Shown piece after piece: positions 8,177-18,316 of a stretch of DNA of 64,000 bases. A program made the translations under genes and the position numbers. The notes under the pieces are model-generated. The model made no database searches, was not told the DNA's origin, and worked only from the letters and a program-made list of their open reading frames with translations. Location of the stretch: assembly GCF_001043955.1 (NCBI RefSeq), contig NZ_LABZ01000018.1, positions 1 through 64,000 on the forward strand, written 5' to 3'. The stretch's first letter is position 1. Every line of letters begins with the position of its first letter. The stretch is from Methylobacterium tarhaniae (lineage in GTDB: Bacteria; Pseudomonadota; Alphaproteobacteria; Rhizobiales; Beijerinckiaceae).

Positions 8177-9988
8177 ATGCTCGCCGCCCCGCTGCCCCAG
8201 GCCCGATCCGGACCCGAGGCGACGCAGCGCTCCCTCCTCGCGCGGCCGGCCCTGGTCTGGCTCATCGTCGCGGCGGGCGCGGTGGGGGTCTTGTCCTGGC
8301 CCGACCTCCAGGCCGTCCTGCGCGACCTGCGGCTGCCGGACAGCGACGACGCCATGCGGTTGGTGCAGGTGCGCGACCTTCTGGCCGGCCAGCCCTGGTT
8401 CGACCTCGCCCAGCACCGCCACGCCGGCGCGCCGCCGATGCACTGGTCGCGCTTCGTCGACGCGCCGATCGCCGGCCTGATCCTCCTGGCGCGGCCCTTC
8501 GCCGGGCCCGTCCTGGCGGAGGGGATCGCCGCGATCCTGTGGCCGCTGCTGCTGCTCGGCCTCTACGCCGCGATCCTCTATCGCGGGATACGCCGCGCCT
8601 TCGGCTGGCGCGCCGCCGCCTTCGCGCTGTTCGCCACGACCCAGTCGATCGTCGTCACCGGCCTGTTCGCGCCCGGACGGATCGACCACCACAACGTCCA
8701 GATCTGCGCGATCTTCGCCCTCGTCCTCAGTCTCGCCCGGCCGGCGCCGACGGGGCGGGACGGCGCGCTGGCCGGAGCGCTGGCCGCATTCTCGCTGGCG
8801 ATCGGGCTCGAGGCGCTGCCGTTCATCGCCGCCGCCGGCCTCGTCCTCGCCGGGTCCTGGCTGCGCGACGGGCGCTCCGCCCTGCCGCCCTTCCTCGGCT
8901 TCGGTCTCGCCCTCGGGCTCGTCGCCCCCGCGCTCTTCCTCGTTCAGACCGCCCCGGCGCTCCGGGGCGCGACCGCCTGCGACGCCCTGTCGCCGCCCTG
9001 GTTGTGGCTGGCCGCATCGGCCGCCGTCACCGCCGCGGCGGCGGCGCTCGTCGCCGGGGAGCGGCGCACGCGGTTCGTGCTTCTCGCGGCCGGCGGCGGC
9101 CTCGCGGCCGGCGGCTTCCTCGTCCTGTTCCCGGCCTGCGCCGCCGGGCCGTTCACCGGCATGCCCGACCTCGTGCGGCGGGACTGGCTGCTGGAGGTGC
9201 GGGAGATGTTCCCGGCCTGGCGGCTCGCCCGGATCGCCCCCGGCGTCGTCCTCGCCAGCGAAGTGCCGGTGCTGATCGGCGCCGTCGCGGCGAGCCTGTG
9301 GGCGTGGCGCGGGCGCGAGGCCGGGCAAAGGCGCCTGATGGCCGCCGCCGCCGGGGCGCTCTGGCTCGGCGTCTTCCTGGGCACGGCGCAGTTCCGCGGT
9401 CTCTACGTCGCCGGCGCCTTCGTGCCCCTGGTGGCCGGTCCGGTCCTCGATCGGGCGGCCGCGCTCCTGCGCGTGCCCGAGGCGGGATCGGGCCGCCGCG
9501 TCGCCGCCCTCGCCCTGAGCCTCGCCTTGTGCGGCAAGGTCTGGCTCTTCGCCGCATCGGTGCCGCAGGCCCTCGCCGGCCGGGACAAGACGTTCGAGGC
9601 GGGACACGCCGCCTGGCAGGATTGCAGCGCCCGCCGGGCCGTCGCCGCCCTCGACGTCCTGCCGCAGGGGCTGATCCTCGCGGCGATCGATCTCGGGCCC
9701 AGCCTGCTCCTGCACAGTCACCACGCCGTCGTCGCGGCGCCTTATCACCGGGCGCTGCCCGGCCTCGCCGCCTCGATCGAGGCGTTCAAGGACGCGGAGG
9801 CCCTGCCGAAGGTGGCTGCCCGGGTCGGGGCGGACTACATCGTGGCTTGCGCATCCCCCGCGGAGCCGGGCGAGGCGACGAGCCTCGCCGAGCGTCTCGC
9901 GCGCGGCGCGACCACCCTGCCCGGGCTGGAGCCGGTCCCGGTGCGGGACACCCCCTTGCGGGTCTGGCGCCTCCGGCCGGCGCTGTGA
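8177..9988 (+). CDS. Polytopic membrane protein, GT-C glycosyltransferase-like
   Basis: A 603-residue protein with roughly ten or more hydrophobic segments from residue 24 to about 480 and a soluble C-terminus. The first external loop has an acidic DSDD motif at 55-58, and DHHN follows at 170-173. Acidic motifs in loop 1 and polytopic layout are typical of GT-C enzymes using polyprenyl-phosphate donors (STT3/ArnT-like); direct family assignment is tentative. It is divergent from the Glf-like flavoprotein and 10 bases upstream of a small secreted-protein gene, suggesting a two-gene unit in surface glycan metabolism. Confidence 0.7.
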   Translation: MLAAPLPQARSGPEATQRSLLARPALVWLIVAAGAVGVLSWPDLQAVLRDLRLPDSDDAMRLVQVRDLLAGQPWFDLAQHRHAGAPPMHWSRFVDAPIAGLILLARPFAGPVLAEGIAAILWPLLLLGLYAAILYRGIRRAFGWRAAAFALFATTQSIVVTGLFAPGRIDHHNVQICAIFALVLSLARPAPTGRDGALAGALAAFSLAIGLEALPFIAAAGLVLAGSWLRDGRSALPPFLGFGLALGLVAPALFLVQTAPALRGATACDALSPPWLWLAASAAVTAAAAALVAGERRTRFVLLAAGGGLAAGGFLVLFPACAAGPFTGMPDLVRRDWLLEVREMFPAWRLARIAPGVVLASEVPVLIGAVAASLWAWRGREAGQRRLMAAAAGALWLGVFLGTAQFRGLYVAGAFVPLVAGPVLDRAAALLRVPEAGSGRRVAALALSLALCGKVWLFAASVPQALAGRDKTFEAGHAAWQDCSARRAVAALDVLPQGLILAAIDLGPSLLLHSHHAVVAAPYHRALPGLAASIEAFKDAEALPKVAARVGADYIVACASPAEPGEATSLAERLARGATTLPGLEPVPVRDTPLRVWRLRPAL

Positions 9989-9998
9989 GGGGGTTCGC

Positions 9999-10553
9999 GT
10001 GATCGGGCGGCTCGCGGCATTCTCGCTTCTCGCCCTCCTCCTCGCGGGTCTGGCTGCGGGAGCACTGGCGGTCGCCCGCGGCGAGGAGCCCGGGGGCATC
10101 GAGGAGGTCTGGATCGCCCTGTTCGGCCCGCCGGATCTCGGCCCGGTCGATTTCGCCGCCCTGCGGCGCGCGCCGTCCCGGAGCGACGCGCTGGCCTGCG
10201 CGGCCGATATCTGCCCCCTGGCCCAGGCCGACGCGGTGCCGCCGGACTTCGCCGCGGCGGGCGCCCGCCTGCGCGAGATCGTCCGGGCGGTGGCCGGGCG
10301 TCAGCCGCACACGGATCTGGTCTTCACCGACCGCTGGGGCGAGCAGGACCGCTACGTCGCCCGCACCGCGTGGCTGCGCTGCCCCGACACCGTCACGGTC
10401 GAGATCGTCGGCCGCGGCGAGGGCCGCTCCAGCCTCGCGCTCTACATCCGCAGCCAAGTCGGCTGCCCCGTCCCGGCGACGAGCCACGCGCGGCTGACCC
10501 GCTGGCTCGACGGGATCGCGGCGGCGGCCGGAATCGAAGCGAACAAGGGGTGA
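9999..10553 (+). CDS. Hypothetical exported or membrane-anchored protein
   Basis: A 184-residue protein starting with a hydrophobic segment (residues 7-27) that could be a signal peptide or anchor. The remainder has four cysteines in CAADIC and C...C arrangements, consistent with periplasmic disulfides. No family recognised. It begins 10 bases after the GT-C-like gene and ends 4 bases before the amine oxidase gene, so it is probably cotranscribed with both. Start may be GTG/ATG close by; the annotated start codon is GTG at 9999. Confidence 0.6.
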   Translation: MIGRLAAFSLLALLLAGLAAGALAVARGEEPGGIEEVWIALFGPPDLGPVDFAALRRAPSRSDALACAADICPLAQADAVPPDFAAAGARLREIVRAVAGRQPHTDLVFTDRWGEQDRYVARTAWLRCPDTVTVEIVGRGEGRSSLALYIRSQVGCPVPATSHARLTRWLDGIAAAAGIEANKG

Positions 10554-10557
10554 TGGG

Positions 10558-11865
10558 ATGCCGCGCGCCGCACACGAGCACTTGAGCCCGACCAGCATCC
10601 CGCCTCTCGCGGCCTTGCCCGCCGAGCCCGATGTCGCGGTGATCGGTGCCGGGGCCGCCGGGATCGGCGCGGCGCGCCGGCTCCTCGCCCGCGGCCTGTC
10701 GGTGGCGGTGCTGGAGGCCCGCCCGCGGCTCGGCGGCCGCACCGTCACCACCGCCTTGCGCGGCCACCCGGTCGACCTCGGCGCCCACTGGCTGCATGCC
10801 GGGCCGATCAACCCTCTGGTGTCGCTGGGGTTCGCCCGCGGCGAGCCCCTGCGGCGGGCGGCGCAGGAGAGCCACCTCTGGATCGGGCGCCGCCCAGGGA
10901 GGCCGGCGGAGGAACTGGCCTTCGGCCGCGCCTGGTCCGTCGCCGACCGGGCGATGACCGACGGCGCGCGCCTGAACGGCGAGGACCGGCCCGCCGCCAC
11001 CGCCCTGCCGCCGGGCCTCGGGCCCTGGGGGCGTCGGGTCGCCCTGGTGCACGGCCTCGTCTCGGGCCGGCCGCTCACCGAGGTCAGCCTGCACGACTTC
11101 CCGAGCATGGAATACGGCGACAACTTCTTCATCGCCGGCGGCTACGGCGCCTACCTCGCCCGCCTCGCCGCCGGGCTGCCGGTGGCGCTCGACACCCCCG
11201 TGGCCGCCCTCGACTGGGCGGGGGAGGGGGTGCGGCTCGATCTCGGGAGCCGCGGCACCTTGCGGGCACGGGCCGCCCTCGTCACCGCCCCGATGATGGT
11301 GATGCAGGAGCCGGCTCCCGCCCTCCGCTTCGCCCCGGACCTGCCGGTCCCGTTCCGCGCGGCGATCGACGGCTTCCGCACCGGCATCTACGAGCACGTG
11401 GTGCTGCATTGGCCGTCCTCGCCGTTCCGCGGCCGCGACCGGCTGGCGAGCCTGATCGGCGGCCGGCTCCAGCCGCCGGGCCTGCTGACGCGGGTCGACG
11501 GCACGCCGTTCCACTATTTCGAGCTCGACGTGCCCCTGGCCGCCCGTCTCGACGCGGCCCGCGCCGGGGCCGATGGCGCGAGGCGGCTGGTGCGCGAGAC
11601 CCTGGCCGAGCAGGTCGGGCGCGGTTCCCTGCGTGACCTCGCCGTGCCGGCGGTGACCGAGTGGCGCCACGACCCCTGGTCGCGCGGCTCCTGGGCGGTG
11701 GTGCCGCCGGGCCATACCAAGGCCCGCGACCTCCTGAAGGAGGTGATCGCCGAGCGGATCTGGTTTGCCGGCGAGGCCCTGTCGCGCGAGCAATGGGGCA
11801 CCGCGGGCGGCGCCTTCGCGGAGGGCGAGCGGGCGGCGGAGGCGATCGCGTCCCAGCTCCGCTGA
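10558..11865 (+). CDS. Flavin amine oxidase family protein
   Basis: A 435-residue FAD enzyme of the monoamine oxidase family. The dinucleotide motif VAVIGAGAAGIGAARRLL lies at about 25-42, followed by LEARPRLGGRT and DLGAHWLH, the canonical MAO second block. The C-terminal FAD-binding segment IWFAGEALSREQWGTAGGAF (about 401-420) is present. Such enzymes oxidise amines to imines with oxygen; substrate unknown. No signal peptide seen. It follows the small exported-protein gene by 4 bases and could be in the same transcript. Confidence 0.85.
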   Translation: MPRAAHEHLSPTSIPPLAALPAEPDVAVIGAGAAGIGAARRLLARGLSVAVLEARPRLGGRTVTTALRGHPVDLGAHWLHAGPINPLVSLGFARGEPLRRAAQESHLWIGRRPGRPAEELAFGRAWSVADRAMTDGARLNGEDRPAATALPPGLGPWGRRVALVHGLVSGRPLTEVSLHDFPSMEYGDNFFIAGGYGAYLARLAAGLPVALDTPVAALDWAGEGVRLDLGSRGTLRARAALVTAPMMVMQEPAPALRFAPDLPVPFRAAIDGFRTGIYEHVVLHWPSSPFRGRDRLASLIGGRLQPPGLLTRVDGTPFHYFELDVPLAARLDAARAGADGARRLVRETLAEQVGRGSLRDLAVPAVTEWRHDPWSRGSWAVVPPGHTKARDLLKEVIAERIWFAGEALSREQWGTAGGAFAEGERAAEAIASQLR

Positions 11866-11907
11866 ATCCACATTTGGCTTAACGCGAGCGATCCCTACAT
11901 TCCCCGC

Positions 11908-12384
11908 ATGCTCACACGCGTCCTCACCCTCCTTCTGCTCCTCGGCCTGTCCTGCACGGTCGAATCCCACGCCCAGCCGCTCACCCGCAACGTGCTCAAG
12001 GGCACCTGCGAGAAGCTCGTCATCGCCGGCAAGGACGTCAGCCCGACCTGCGGCGAGAGCATCGTCAACACGGTCCAGGGCCGGCGCACGTCGTTCGACT
12101 TCACCTCGAGCGACGGCACCACGGTCAGCTTCAGCGGCACCGGCATGCCGCAGGACCGCCAGGAGGAGGTCGGCGTCGACGCGCTCCAGCCGGTCAGCGC
12201 CGTGATCCTCTCCGTGAAGGCGGCCGATGGCGGCATCACGCGCGATACCCTGATGACCGTCGGCTCCTGCCGCTTCCCCGCCGCCGCGCCCGGCCGCTCG
12301 ACCATCGCCTGCGCCGCCGACACCCAGCGCGGCCGCTTCGAGGGCACGTTCACGACGGCGAGCGACGCTTCGGCGGGGAAGTAG
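11908..12384 (+). CDS. Hypothetical secreted protein
   Basis: A 158-residue protein with a clear signal peptide (hydrophobic residues 6-18, probable cleavage after SHA near residue 22). The mature part has four cysteines and predicted beta-rich sequence (TSFDFTSSDGTTVSFSGTG). No family recognised. The 42-bp gap from the amine oxidase gene is AT-richer and may hold its own promoter; a strong terminator follows directly. Confidence 0.7.
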   Translation: MLTRVLTLLLLLGLSCTVESHAQPLTRNVLKGTCEKLVIAGKDVSPTCGESIVNTVQGRRTSFDFTSSDGTTVSFSGTGMPQDRQEEVGVDALQPVSAVILSVKAADGGITRDTLMTVGSCRFPAAAPGRSTIACAADTQRGRFEGTFTTASDASAGK

Positions 12385-12404
12385 CGGGTCGGCCTGCCGC
12401 TCCG

Positions 12405-12449
12405 GCGCGGCGAGGCGGAACGGCGCCTCGCCGCGCGACCGGAGTTTTT
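12405..12449 (+). terminator. Rho-independent terminator
   Basis: A 13-bp perfect GC-rich stem (12405-12417 with 12424-12436) with a six-base loop is followed by GACCGGAG and five T residues at 12445-12449. It sits 20 bases after the secreted-protein stop and reaches the end of the convergent kinase gene. Confidence 0.85.
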
Positions 12450-14917
12450 CAGGGCGCGATCATCTCGCGGATGCGCGCGGCCAGGGCCTCGACCGCGAAG
12501 GGCTTGGTCAGCACGGCCATGCCGGGTTCGAGCTGGCCGTTGCCGAGCAGGGTGGTCTCGGCGAAGCCCGTGATGAAGAGAACCTTCAGGTCCGGCCGGC
12601 CGACCCGCGCGGCGTCCGCCATCTGGCGCCCGTTCATGCCGCCGGGCAAGCCGACATCGGTCACCAGCAGGTCGACGCGCGCATCCGACTGGAGCACCCG
12701 CAGGCCGCCCGCCCCGTCCGCGGCCTCGACCGCGGTATAGCCGAGGTCGTTCAGCACGTCGGCGACGAGCATGCGCACGGTCGGCTCGTCATCCACGATC
12801 AGCACGGTCTCGCCCGCCTCGGCATGGGCCATCGGACGCTTCCCGGGGTCGGGCCCCTCCGCATCCGCCTCGCCCCGATGCCGCGGCAGGTACAGGCAGA
12901 CCGTCGTGCCGGCGCCGACCTCGGAGACGATCCGCACCTGCCCGCCCGACTGCTTGGCGAATCCGTAGATCATCGACAGGCCGAGGCCTGTGCCCTCGCC
13001 CATCGGCTTCGTCGTGAAGAACGGGTCGAACGCCCGGGCGACGACCTCCGGGGGCATGCCGGTGCCGGTATCGGAGACGCACAGCGACAGGTACTGCCCC
13101 TCCGGCACGTCCAGCGCCTCGGCCTGCCGGCGGTCGACCCAGCGGTTCTCCGTCTCGATGACGATCCTGCCTCCCTCCGGCATCGCATCCCGTGCGTTGA
13201 TACAGAGATTCAGGAGCGAGTTCTCGAGCTGCGAGGGATCGACCAGGGCGGGCCAGAGGTCGTCCGCCCCCCGATGCCGCAGATCGATGCCCGGGCCGAC
13301 GGTGCGCTGGATCAGGTCGAGCATCCCGTCGACCAGCCGGTTCGCGTCGACGGCCTTGGGCGCCAGCGTCTGGCGGCGCGAGAAGGCGAGGAGGCGGTGG
13401 GTCAGCGCCGCCGCCCGCTTCGAGGCGCCTTGCGCGGCGGCGATGTACTTCGCGACGTCCTTGGACCGGCCCTGGCCGATGCGGGTCTCGATCAGCTCCA
13501 GCGAGCCCGAGATGCCGGCGAGCAGGTTGTTGAAGTCGTGGGCGAGGCCGCCGGTGAGCTGGCCCACCGCCTCCATCTTCTGCGACTGGCGCAGGACCTC
13601 CTCCATGCGGGCGCGCTCCTCGCCGGCCTGCCGCAGGCTCTCGGCGGCTTGCCTGAGGTCGCGCGTCCGGTCCTCGACCCTGGCTTCGAGCGAGGCGTTG
13701 AGCCGGCGGATCTCGTCCTGGATGCGGCGTTGCCGGAATGCCGCGAAGCCCAGCAGGGCCGTGGCGAAGAGGCCGCCGCCGCAGACGAGCCCGATCTCCG
13801 GCAGGGCCGAGGCCCGCCGTGGCGAGAGGCGTTGCTCGAACCGCACGGTCCAGACGCGGCCGCCCAGCTCGATCGTCGCCTCGCGGGTGAGCCGGCCGGC
13901 CACCGCATCCGGATTCCGCGCCGACCGGTGCAGCAGCGTCGCCGCGCTCGGCGTGCCGTCGTAGATGGCGAAGGCGGCGTCCTGCTCGGCCTCGGCGGCC
14001 ACGATGCTGTTGAACAGGTCGTCCGCCCGGAAGGCCCCGAAGACGAAGCCCAGGTAACGCCGCCGCCGCTCGTCGAGTTCGGCGGGCACGACCCCGCCGG
14101 CATAGACCGGCATGGCGACGAGGAAGCCGGCCTGCTTGTTCGCGTCGATCTCCTGCACGAGCTGGATCCGCGCCGAGGCGGCCGGCAGGCCGGTGTCGCG
14201 CGCGCGCTCGACCATGTCGCGCCGGACGGGATCGGACATCACGTCGTAGCCGATGGCCGCCTGGTTGCGCGCATTCGGCGGCTCGGCGAACAGGACCGGG
14301 CTGAGCACCGGGTGGTCGCTCGACGGGCGCACCCGGAAGCCCGGCACGCCCAGGGTCTCCGCCTTCGCGGCGAAACGCTCGCGTTCGGAGGCTTGGATGG
14401 CCGGCGTGAAGCCGATGCCGAGAATGCCGGGATACAGGGTCTGGAACTCGATCCGCTGAACGTAGGCCCGGAACTGGGCCAGCGTGACGGTGTCGTCGTT
14501 GGCGGCGAACAGGCCGGCGCCGCCGCGCAGGAGGGCGGTGTAGGTGCGGAACTGGTCCTCGACCGAGCGCAGCTCGATGTCGGTGGCGTGGAGGAAGGTC
14601 AGGCGGTCGCGCATCTCGGCCGCGCGCCAGATCAGGGCCGTGCCGAGCCCGGTCGCGACCAGGCCCATGGCTAGGATCGCGTAGGGGATCCATCGCCATG
14701 CCCGTGGCGCCGGAGACGGCGAAGGGGCCGTCGGCTCGGCCTGGCCCGGATTTGGGGGAGTTGCGCGCGAGGCGGAAGCCGGAAGGATGGAATGGCCCGT
14801 CGCGAGGGGCGGGCGGGTGGCAGGCGAGCCCATGATGGCGTCACCGGGACGGTTCAGCGAGCCGCCGGACGCCGGTGGGCCGCCGATCGCCCGCCGAGTT
14901 CGGACACGAGCACGCAT
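12449..14917 (-). CDS. CHASE-domain hybrid sensor histidine kinase
   Basis: An 822-residue inner-membrane sensor. A first TM lies at about 77-97, a periplasmic CHASE-type domain at about 100-370 (VEDQFRTYTALLRGGAGLFA, LYPGILGIGFTPAI), and a second TM at about 374-395. A coiled linker leads to the HisKA domain with phospho-acceptor His460 (GGLAHDFNNLL), the HATPase domain (NARDAMPEGG, DTGTGMPPEV, GEGTGLGLSM) and a C-terminal receiver (VLIVDDEPTVRML, LLVTDVGLP, LTKPF). Receiver-terminated kinases of this type phosphorylate a histidine phosphotransferase or separate regulator; no cognate partner is adjacent. An in-frame ATG at 14833 is an alternative start. Confidence 0.9.
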   Translation of the reverse strand: MRARVRTRRAIGGPPASGGSLNRPGDAIMGSPATRPPLATGHSILPASASRATPPNPGQAEPTAPSPSPAPRAWRWIPYAILAMGLVATGLGTALIWRAAEMRDRLTFLHATDIELRSVEDQFRTYTALLRGGAGLFAANDDTVTLAQFRAYVQRIEFQTLYPGILGIGFTPAIQASERERFAAKAETLGVPGFRVRPSSDHPVLSPVLFAEPPNARNQAAIGYDVMSDPVRRDMVERARDTGLPAASARIQLVQEIDANKQAGFLVAMPVYAGGVVPAELDERRRRYLGFVFGAFRADDLFNSIVAAEAEQDAAFAIYDGTPSAATLLHRSARNPDAVAGRLTREATIELGGRVWTVRFEQRLSPRRASALPEIGLVCGGGLFATALLGFAAFRQRRIQDEIRRLNASLEARVEDRTRDLRQAAESLRQAGEERARMEEVLRQSQKMEAVGQLTGGLAHDFNNLLAGISGSLELIETRIGQGRSKDVAKYIAAAQGASKRAAALTHRLLAFSRRQTLAPKAVDANRLVDGMLDLIQRTVGPGIDLRHRGADDLWPALVDPSQLENSLLNLCINARDAMPEGGRIVIETENRWVDRRQAEALDVPEGQYLSLCVSDTGTGMPPEVVARAFDPFFTTKPMGEGTGLGLSMIYGFAKQSGGQVRIVSEVGAGTTVCLYLPRHRGEADAEGPDPGKRPMAHAEAGETVLIVDDEPTVRMLVADVLNDLGYTAVEAADGAGGLRVLQSDARVDLLVTDVGLPGGMNGRQMADAARVGRPDLKVLFITGFAETTLLGNGQLEPGMAVLTKPFAVEALAARIREMIAP

Positions 14918-15170
14918 GCGGCGGGCACCGTTCCCGCGATGGACGCCGCAGGCGCCTCCCGGACGCCTTGTATCCGGATCGAGGGCGGGCGGGCCGCGAG
15001 AGGCGGCCCGGGACGACGGCGGGGAAGGGTGGTTTCACGGAGGGTGACCGCATCAGCGATCCTCAACTCCAACCTCGGCCGTTTCGTTCCGGTAGCGGGA
15101 GCTCCTTTACGTCAGGGGGGCGCCGGGCGCGGCGCCATCATGCCCGATTCGCCGCGCCGCCGCCCTGGCG

Positions 15171-17495
15171 TCACCGCCGCGACCCGCGGTCGAGCCCGGC
15201 CCTGCGCAGGGCATCCGCCAGCGCTCCACCCCCCGCCGGCTCCTCGCGGCGGGTTTGCGGGCGCGGGGCATCGCGGCGGGGCGCGTCGCGGTGGGAGCCG
15301 CCCTGCTCCCGCGGCGCCCGGGCGCCGACCTCGTCGTCGAGGCGCAGGGTGAGCGAGATGCGCTTGCGCGGCACGTCGACCTCCAGCACCTTCGCCCGCA
15401 CCACGTCGCCGGGCTTCACCACCGCCCGCGGGTCCTTCACGAAGGTCTTGGACAGGGCCGAGATGTGGACGAGCCCGTCCTGGTGGACGCCGATATCGAC
15501 GAAGGCCCCGAAGGCCGCGACGTTGGTCACCACGCCCTCCAGCACCATGCCGGGCTTGAGGTCACTGACGCTCTCGACGCCCTCCTGGAAGGTCGCGGTC
15601 TTGAAGGTCGGGCGCGGGTCGCGGCCGGGCTTTTCCAGCTCGGCGATGATGTCGGTGACGGTCGGCAACCCGAAGGTCTCGTCGGTGAAGGTCTTGGGAT
15701 TGAGACCTTTGAGCACCGTGCCGTTGCCGATCACCGCCTTGATGTCGCTCTTCGTCGCGGCAAGGATGCGGCGCACCACCGGATAGGCCTCCGGGTGCAC
15801 GCCGGAGGCGTCGAGCGGGTCGTCGCCGTTCTGGATCCGCAGGAAGCCCGCCGACAATTCGAACGCCTTCGGCCCGAGCCCCGCGACCTTCTTCAGGGCG
15901 GAGCGGCTGCGGAACGGCCCGTTGGTGTCGCGGTGGCTGACGATGTTCTGCGCCACCCGCTCGCTCAAGCCGGAGACCCGGGCGAGCAGCGGACCGGAGG
16001 CGGTGTTGACGTCGACCCCGACGCCGTTCACGCAATCCTCCACCACCGCGTCGAGGGAGCGCGACAGCTTTCCCTCCGCCAGGTCGTGCTGGTACTGGCC
16101 GACGCCGATCGCCTTCGGCTCGATCTTCACCAGTTCCGCCAGCGGGTCCTGGAGGCGCCGGGCGATCGAGACCGCGCCGCGCAACGACACGTCGAGCCCC
16201 GGCAGTTCCTGGCTGGCATAGGCCGAGGCCGAATAGACCGAGGCGCCGGCCTCCGACACCATGACCTTGGTGAGCTTCAATTCCGGCTGCTTGGCGATCA
16301 GCTCGGCGGCGAGGCGGTCAGTCTCGCGGGAGGCGGTGCCGTTGCCGATGGCCACCAGCTCCACCTTGTGCGCCCGGCAGAGCTTCGCCAGCGTCATCAG
16401 CGACCCGTTCCAGTCCCGCCGGGGCTCGTGCGGGTAGATCGTGTCCGTCGCCACCACCTTGCCGGTGGCGTCCACCACCGCGACCTTGACGCCGGTGCGG
16501 TAGCCCGGATCGAGGCCCAAGGTCGGCCGTGCGCCGGCCGGCGCGGCCAGCAGCAGGTCGCGCAGGTTGCCGGCGAAGACCCGCACGCCCTCGGTCTCCG
16601 CCGCCTCCCAGAGGCGCGCGCGCAGGTCGAGCTCGATCGAGAGCTTCAGCTTCGTGCGCCAGGCCCAGCGCACCGCCTCCATCAGCCAGCGGTCGCCGGG
16701 CCGGCCACGATCCTGGATTCCGACCGAGAGGGCGATGCGCCCGTCATAGAGGCTCTGCGCATCCACGCCCTCGGGGGCCTCGTCGAGGCGCAGGTCCAGC
16801 ACCTCCTCCTTCTCGCCCCGGAACAGGGCCAGCACCCGGTGCGAGGGGAGGCGGGTCAGGGGCTCGGAGAAGTCGAAATAGTCGGAGAACTTGGCGCCGG
16901 CCTGCTCCTTGCCCTCGCGCACCCGCGAGACCAGCTTGCCGCGGGTCCAGAACGCCTCGCGCAGCTGGCCGACCAGCTCGGCATTCTCGGCGAAGCGCTC
17001 GACCAGGATGGCGCGGGCGCCCTCCAGGGCCGCCTCCGGCGTCGCCACGCCCTTGGTCTCGTCGACGAAGGGCGCCGCGGCATTCAGCGGCACCTGATCC
17101 GGCCGGGTGAGCAGCGCCTCGGCGAGCGGCCCGAGGCCGGCCTCGCGGGCGATCTGCGCCTTGGTGCGGCGCTTCGGCTTGAACGGCAGGTAGAGGTCCT
17201 CGAGCCGCGCCTTGGTGTCGGCGGCGAGGATCTGGCCCTTCAGGGCGTCGTCGAGCTTGCCTTGGGCCCCCACGCTCTCGAGGATCGCGGCGCGGCGCGC
17301 CTCCAGCTCGCGCAGGTAGCGCAGGCGCTCCTCGAGGGTGCGCAGCTGCGCGTCGTCGAGGGTGCCGGTCACCTCCTTGCGGTAGCGGGCGATGAACGGC
17401 ACCGTCGAGCCACCATCCAGCAGCTCCACGGCCGCCTTGACCTGCCATTCCTGCGCGCCGAGTTCGGTGGCGATGCGCTGGGTGATGCTGGACAT
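15171..17495 (-). CDS. tex: Tex family RNA-binding transcription accessory protein
   Basis: A 774-residue protein collinear with Tex: N-terminal helical region ([23 protein letters not shown]), the YqgF/RNase H-like domain ([17 protein letters not shown] at about 325-341), helix-hairpin-helix repeats ([30 protein letters not shown]), and a C-terminal S1 RNA-binding domain ([20 protein letters not shown], about 650-720). Length is typical of Tex, a cytosolic nucleic-acid binding protein implicated in transcription processes. A basic, low-complexity tail follows the S1 domain. Confidence 0.95.
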   Translation of the reverse strand: MSSITQRIATELGAQEWQVKAAVELLDGGSTVPFIARYRKEVTGTLDDAQLRTLEERLRYLRELEARRAAILESVGAQGKLDDALKGQILAADTKARLEDLYLPFKPKRRTKAQIAREAGLGPLAEALLTRPDQVPLNAAAPFVDETKGVATPEAALEGARAILVERFAENAELVGQLREAFWTRGKLVSRVREGKEQAGAKFSDYFDFSEPLTRLPSHRVLALFRGEKEEVLDLRLDEAPEGVDAQSLYDGRIALSVGIQDRGRPGDRWLMEAVRWAWRTKLKLSIELDLRARLWEAAETEGVRVFAGNLRDLLLAAPAGARPTLGLDPGYRTGVKVAVVDATGKVVATDTIYPHEPRRDWNGSLMTLAKLCRAHKVELVAIGNGTASRETDRLAAELIAKQPELKLTKVMVSEAGASVYSASAYASQELPGLDVSLRGAVSIARRLQDPLAELVKIEPKAIGVGQYQHDLAEGKLSRSLDAVVEDCVNGVGVDVNTASGPLLARVSGLSERVAQNIVSHRDTNGPFRSRSALKKVAGLGPKAFELSAGFLRIQNGDDPLDASGVHPEAYPVVRRILAATKSDIKAVIGNGTVLKGLNPKTFTDETFGLPTVTDIIAELEKPGRDPRPTFKTATFQEGVESVSDLKPGMVLEGVVTNVAAFGAFVDIGVHQDGLVHISALSKTFVKDPRAVVKPGDVVRAKVLEVDVPRKRISLTLRLDDEVGARAPREQGGSHRDAPRRDAPRPQTRREEPAGGGALADALRRAGLDRGSRR

Positions 17496-17582
17496 GGCGA
17501 CTCCGCGATTCCGGGGCGACGGGGAGGCGTGTCCTTAGAAGGGTTGGGGGCGTCTTGGAAGGGTGGGATGGCGTGGGACGCG

Positions 17583-17996
17583 TCAGGCGGATGGGGGGCT
17601 CGTTGCCGGCGCGATCGTCCTGCGGGCGCGCTTCGTCCAGGCCTCGCGCTCCGCACGGGTGAACAGGGCGCTGGCGGTGACATGGGTCAGCGCCATCATG
17701 GGAATGGCCAGCAGGCCGGCGAGGATGAGCGGGTGGTATCCGCCCGCCAGGCGCCAGAGCGGTGCGCCGTCGAGGAGGGCCAGAGCGAAGCTGACCTGAG
17801 CACTCACCAGCCAGTCCAGGCGCGTGCCGGCGGAAAAGTTTCGCTCGACAGGCGGCAGCGTGACCGCCAGGACGATGGACGACCATGCCACCGATCCGGC
17901 GGCGAGAGGTACGATTGCAGCATCCAGGGTGCCTTCGAGCACGGACCGGATGATGTTGTAGAGGGTGGCGGCGCTGAGCCCTGCCGCGGGCAGCAT
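17583..17996 (-). CDS. Hypothetical membrane protein
   Basis: A 137-residue protein with four probable hydrophobic segments (about 5-20, 25-47, 65-80, 88-108) and a basic C-terminus (RAEREAWTKRARR). No family recognised. It sits 87 bases upstream of tex on the same strand. Codon use looks normal. Moderate confidence because support is limited to the membrane pattern. Confidence 0.5.
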   Translation of the reverse strand: MLPAAGLSAATLYNIIRSVLEGTLDAAIVPLAAGSVAWSSIVLAVTLPPVERNFSAGTRLDWLVSAQVSFALALLDGAPLWRLAGGYHPLILAGLLAIPMMALTHVTASALFTRAEREAWTKRARRTIAPATSPPSA

Positions 17997-18090
17997 GAGA
18001 AACCGGGGCGTGGCGTCCGCCCGTCCAGGATGCGATCGATCTTCTCTGAGGCTCTTCGACTTGCTCGACGATCTCGAAACTCTCTTCGTT

Positions 18091-18121
18091 ATTCCGGGCT
18101 CCGCTCTCGCGGCCCCGGAAT
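18091..18121. repeat. Imperfect palindromic element (ATTCCGGG...CCCCGGAAT)
   Basis: Arms ATTCCGGGCTCCGC (18091-18104) and GCGGCCCCGGAAT (18109-18121) pair over most of their length around TCTC. The ATTCCGGG / CCCGGAAT core resembles short palindromic repeats that recur between genes in Hyphomicrobiales genomes; only one copy is seen here. Confidence 0.5.
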
Positions 18122-18242
18122 GACGAGGCGGGTGTCGATACTGTCGAGAGAATCAAAAACAGGCGCAGAGCGATATCATCCCGCCGTCCTGCCCCAGGGT
18201 CAAGACAGCGCCATGCCATACCTGCCGAGACATGCTCTGGAA

Positions 18243-18275
18243 CGAAAACGGGCGGCCGATCCGCGTCGGCCGCCC
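18243..18275 (-). terminator. Rho-independent terminator of EamA transporter gene
   Basis: A perfect 10-bp stem (18250-18259 with 18266-18275) and six-base loop; on the minus strand it is followed by CGTTTTCGTT. It starts 42 bases past the transporter stop codon. Confidence 0.8.
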
Positions 18276-18316
18276 GCCATCATGGACAGAGATCGAGCGC
18301 GCGATCGGGCAGCCCC

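Larger units (their letters stand above)
17997..18316. other. 320-bp intergenic region with palindrome and terminator
   Basis: No convincing gene. It contains an imperfect palindromic element at 18091-18121 and the terminator at 18243-18275. GC content dips around 18130-18170. Confidence 0.5.
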
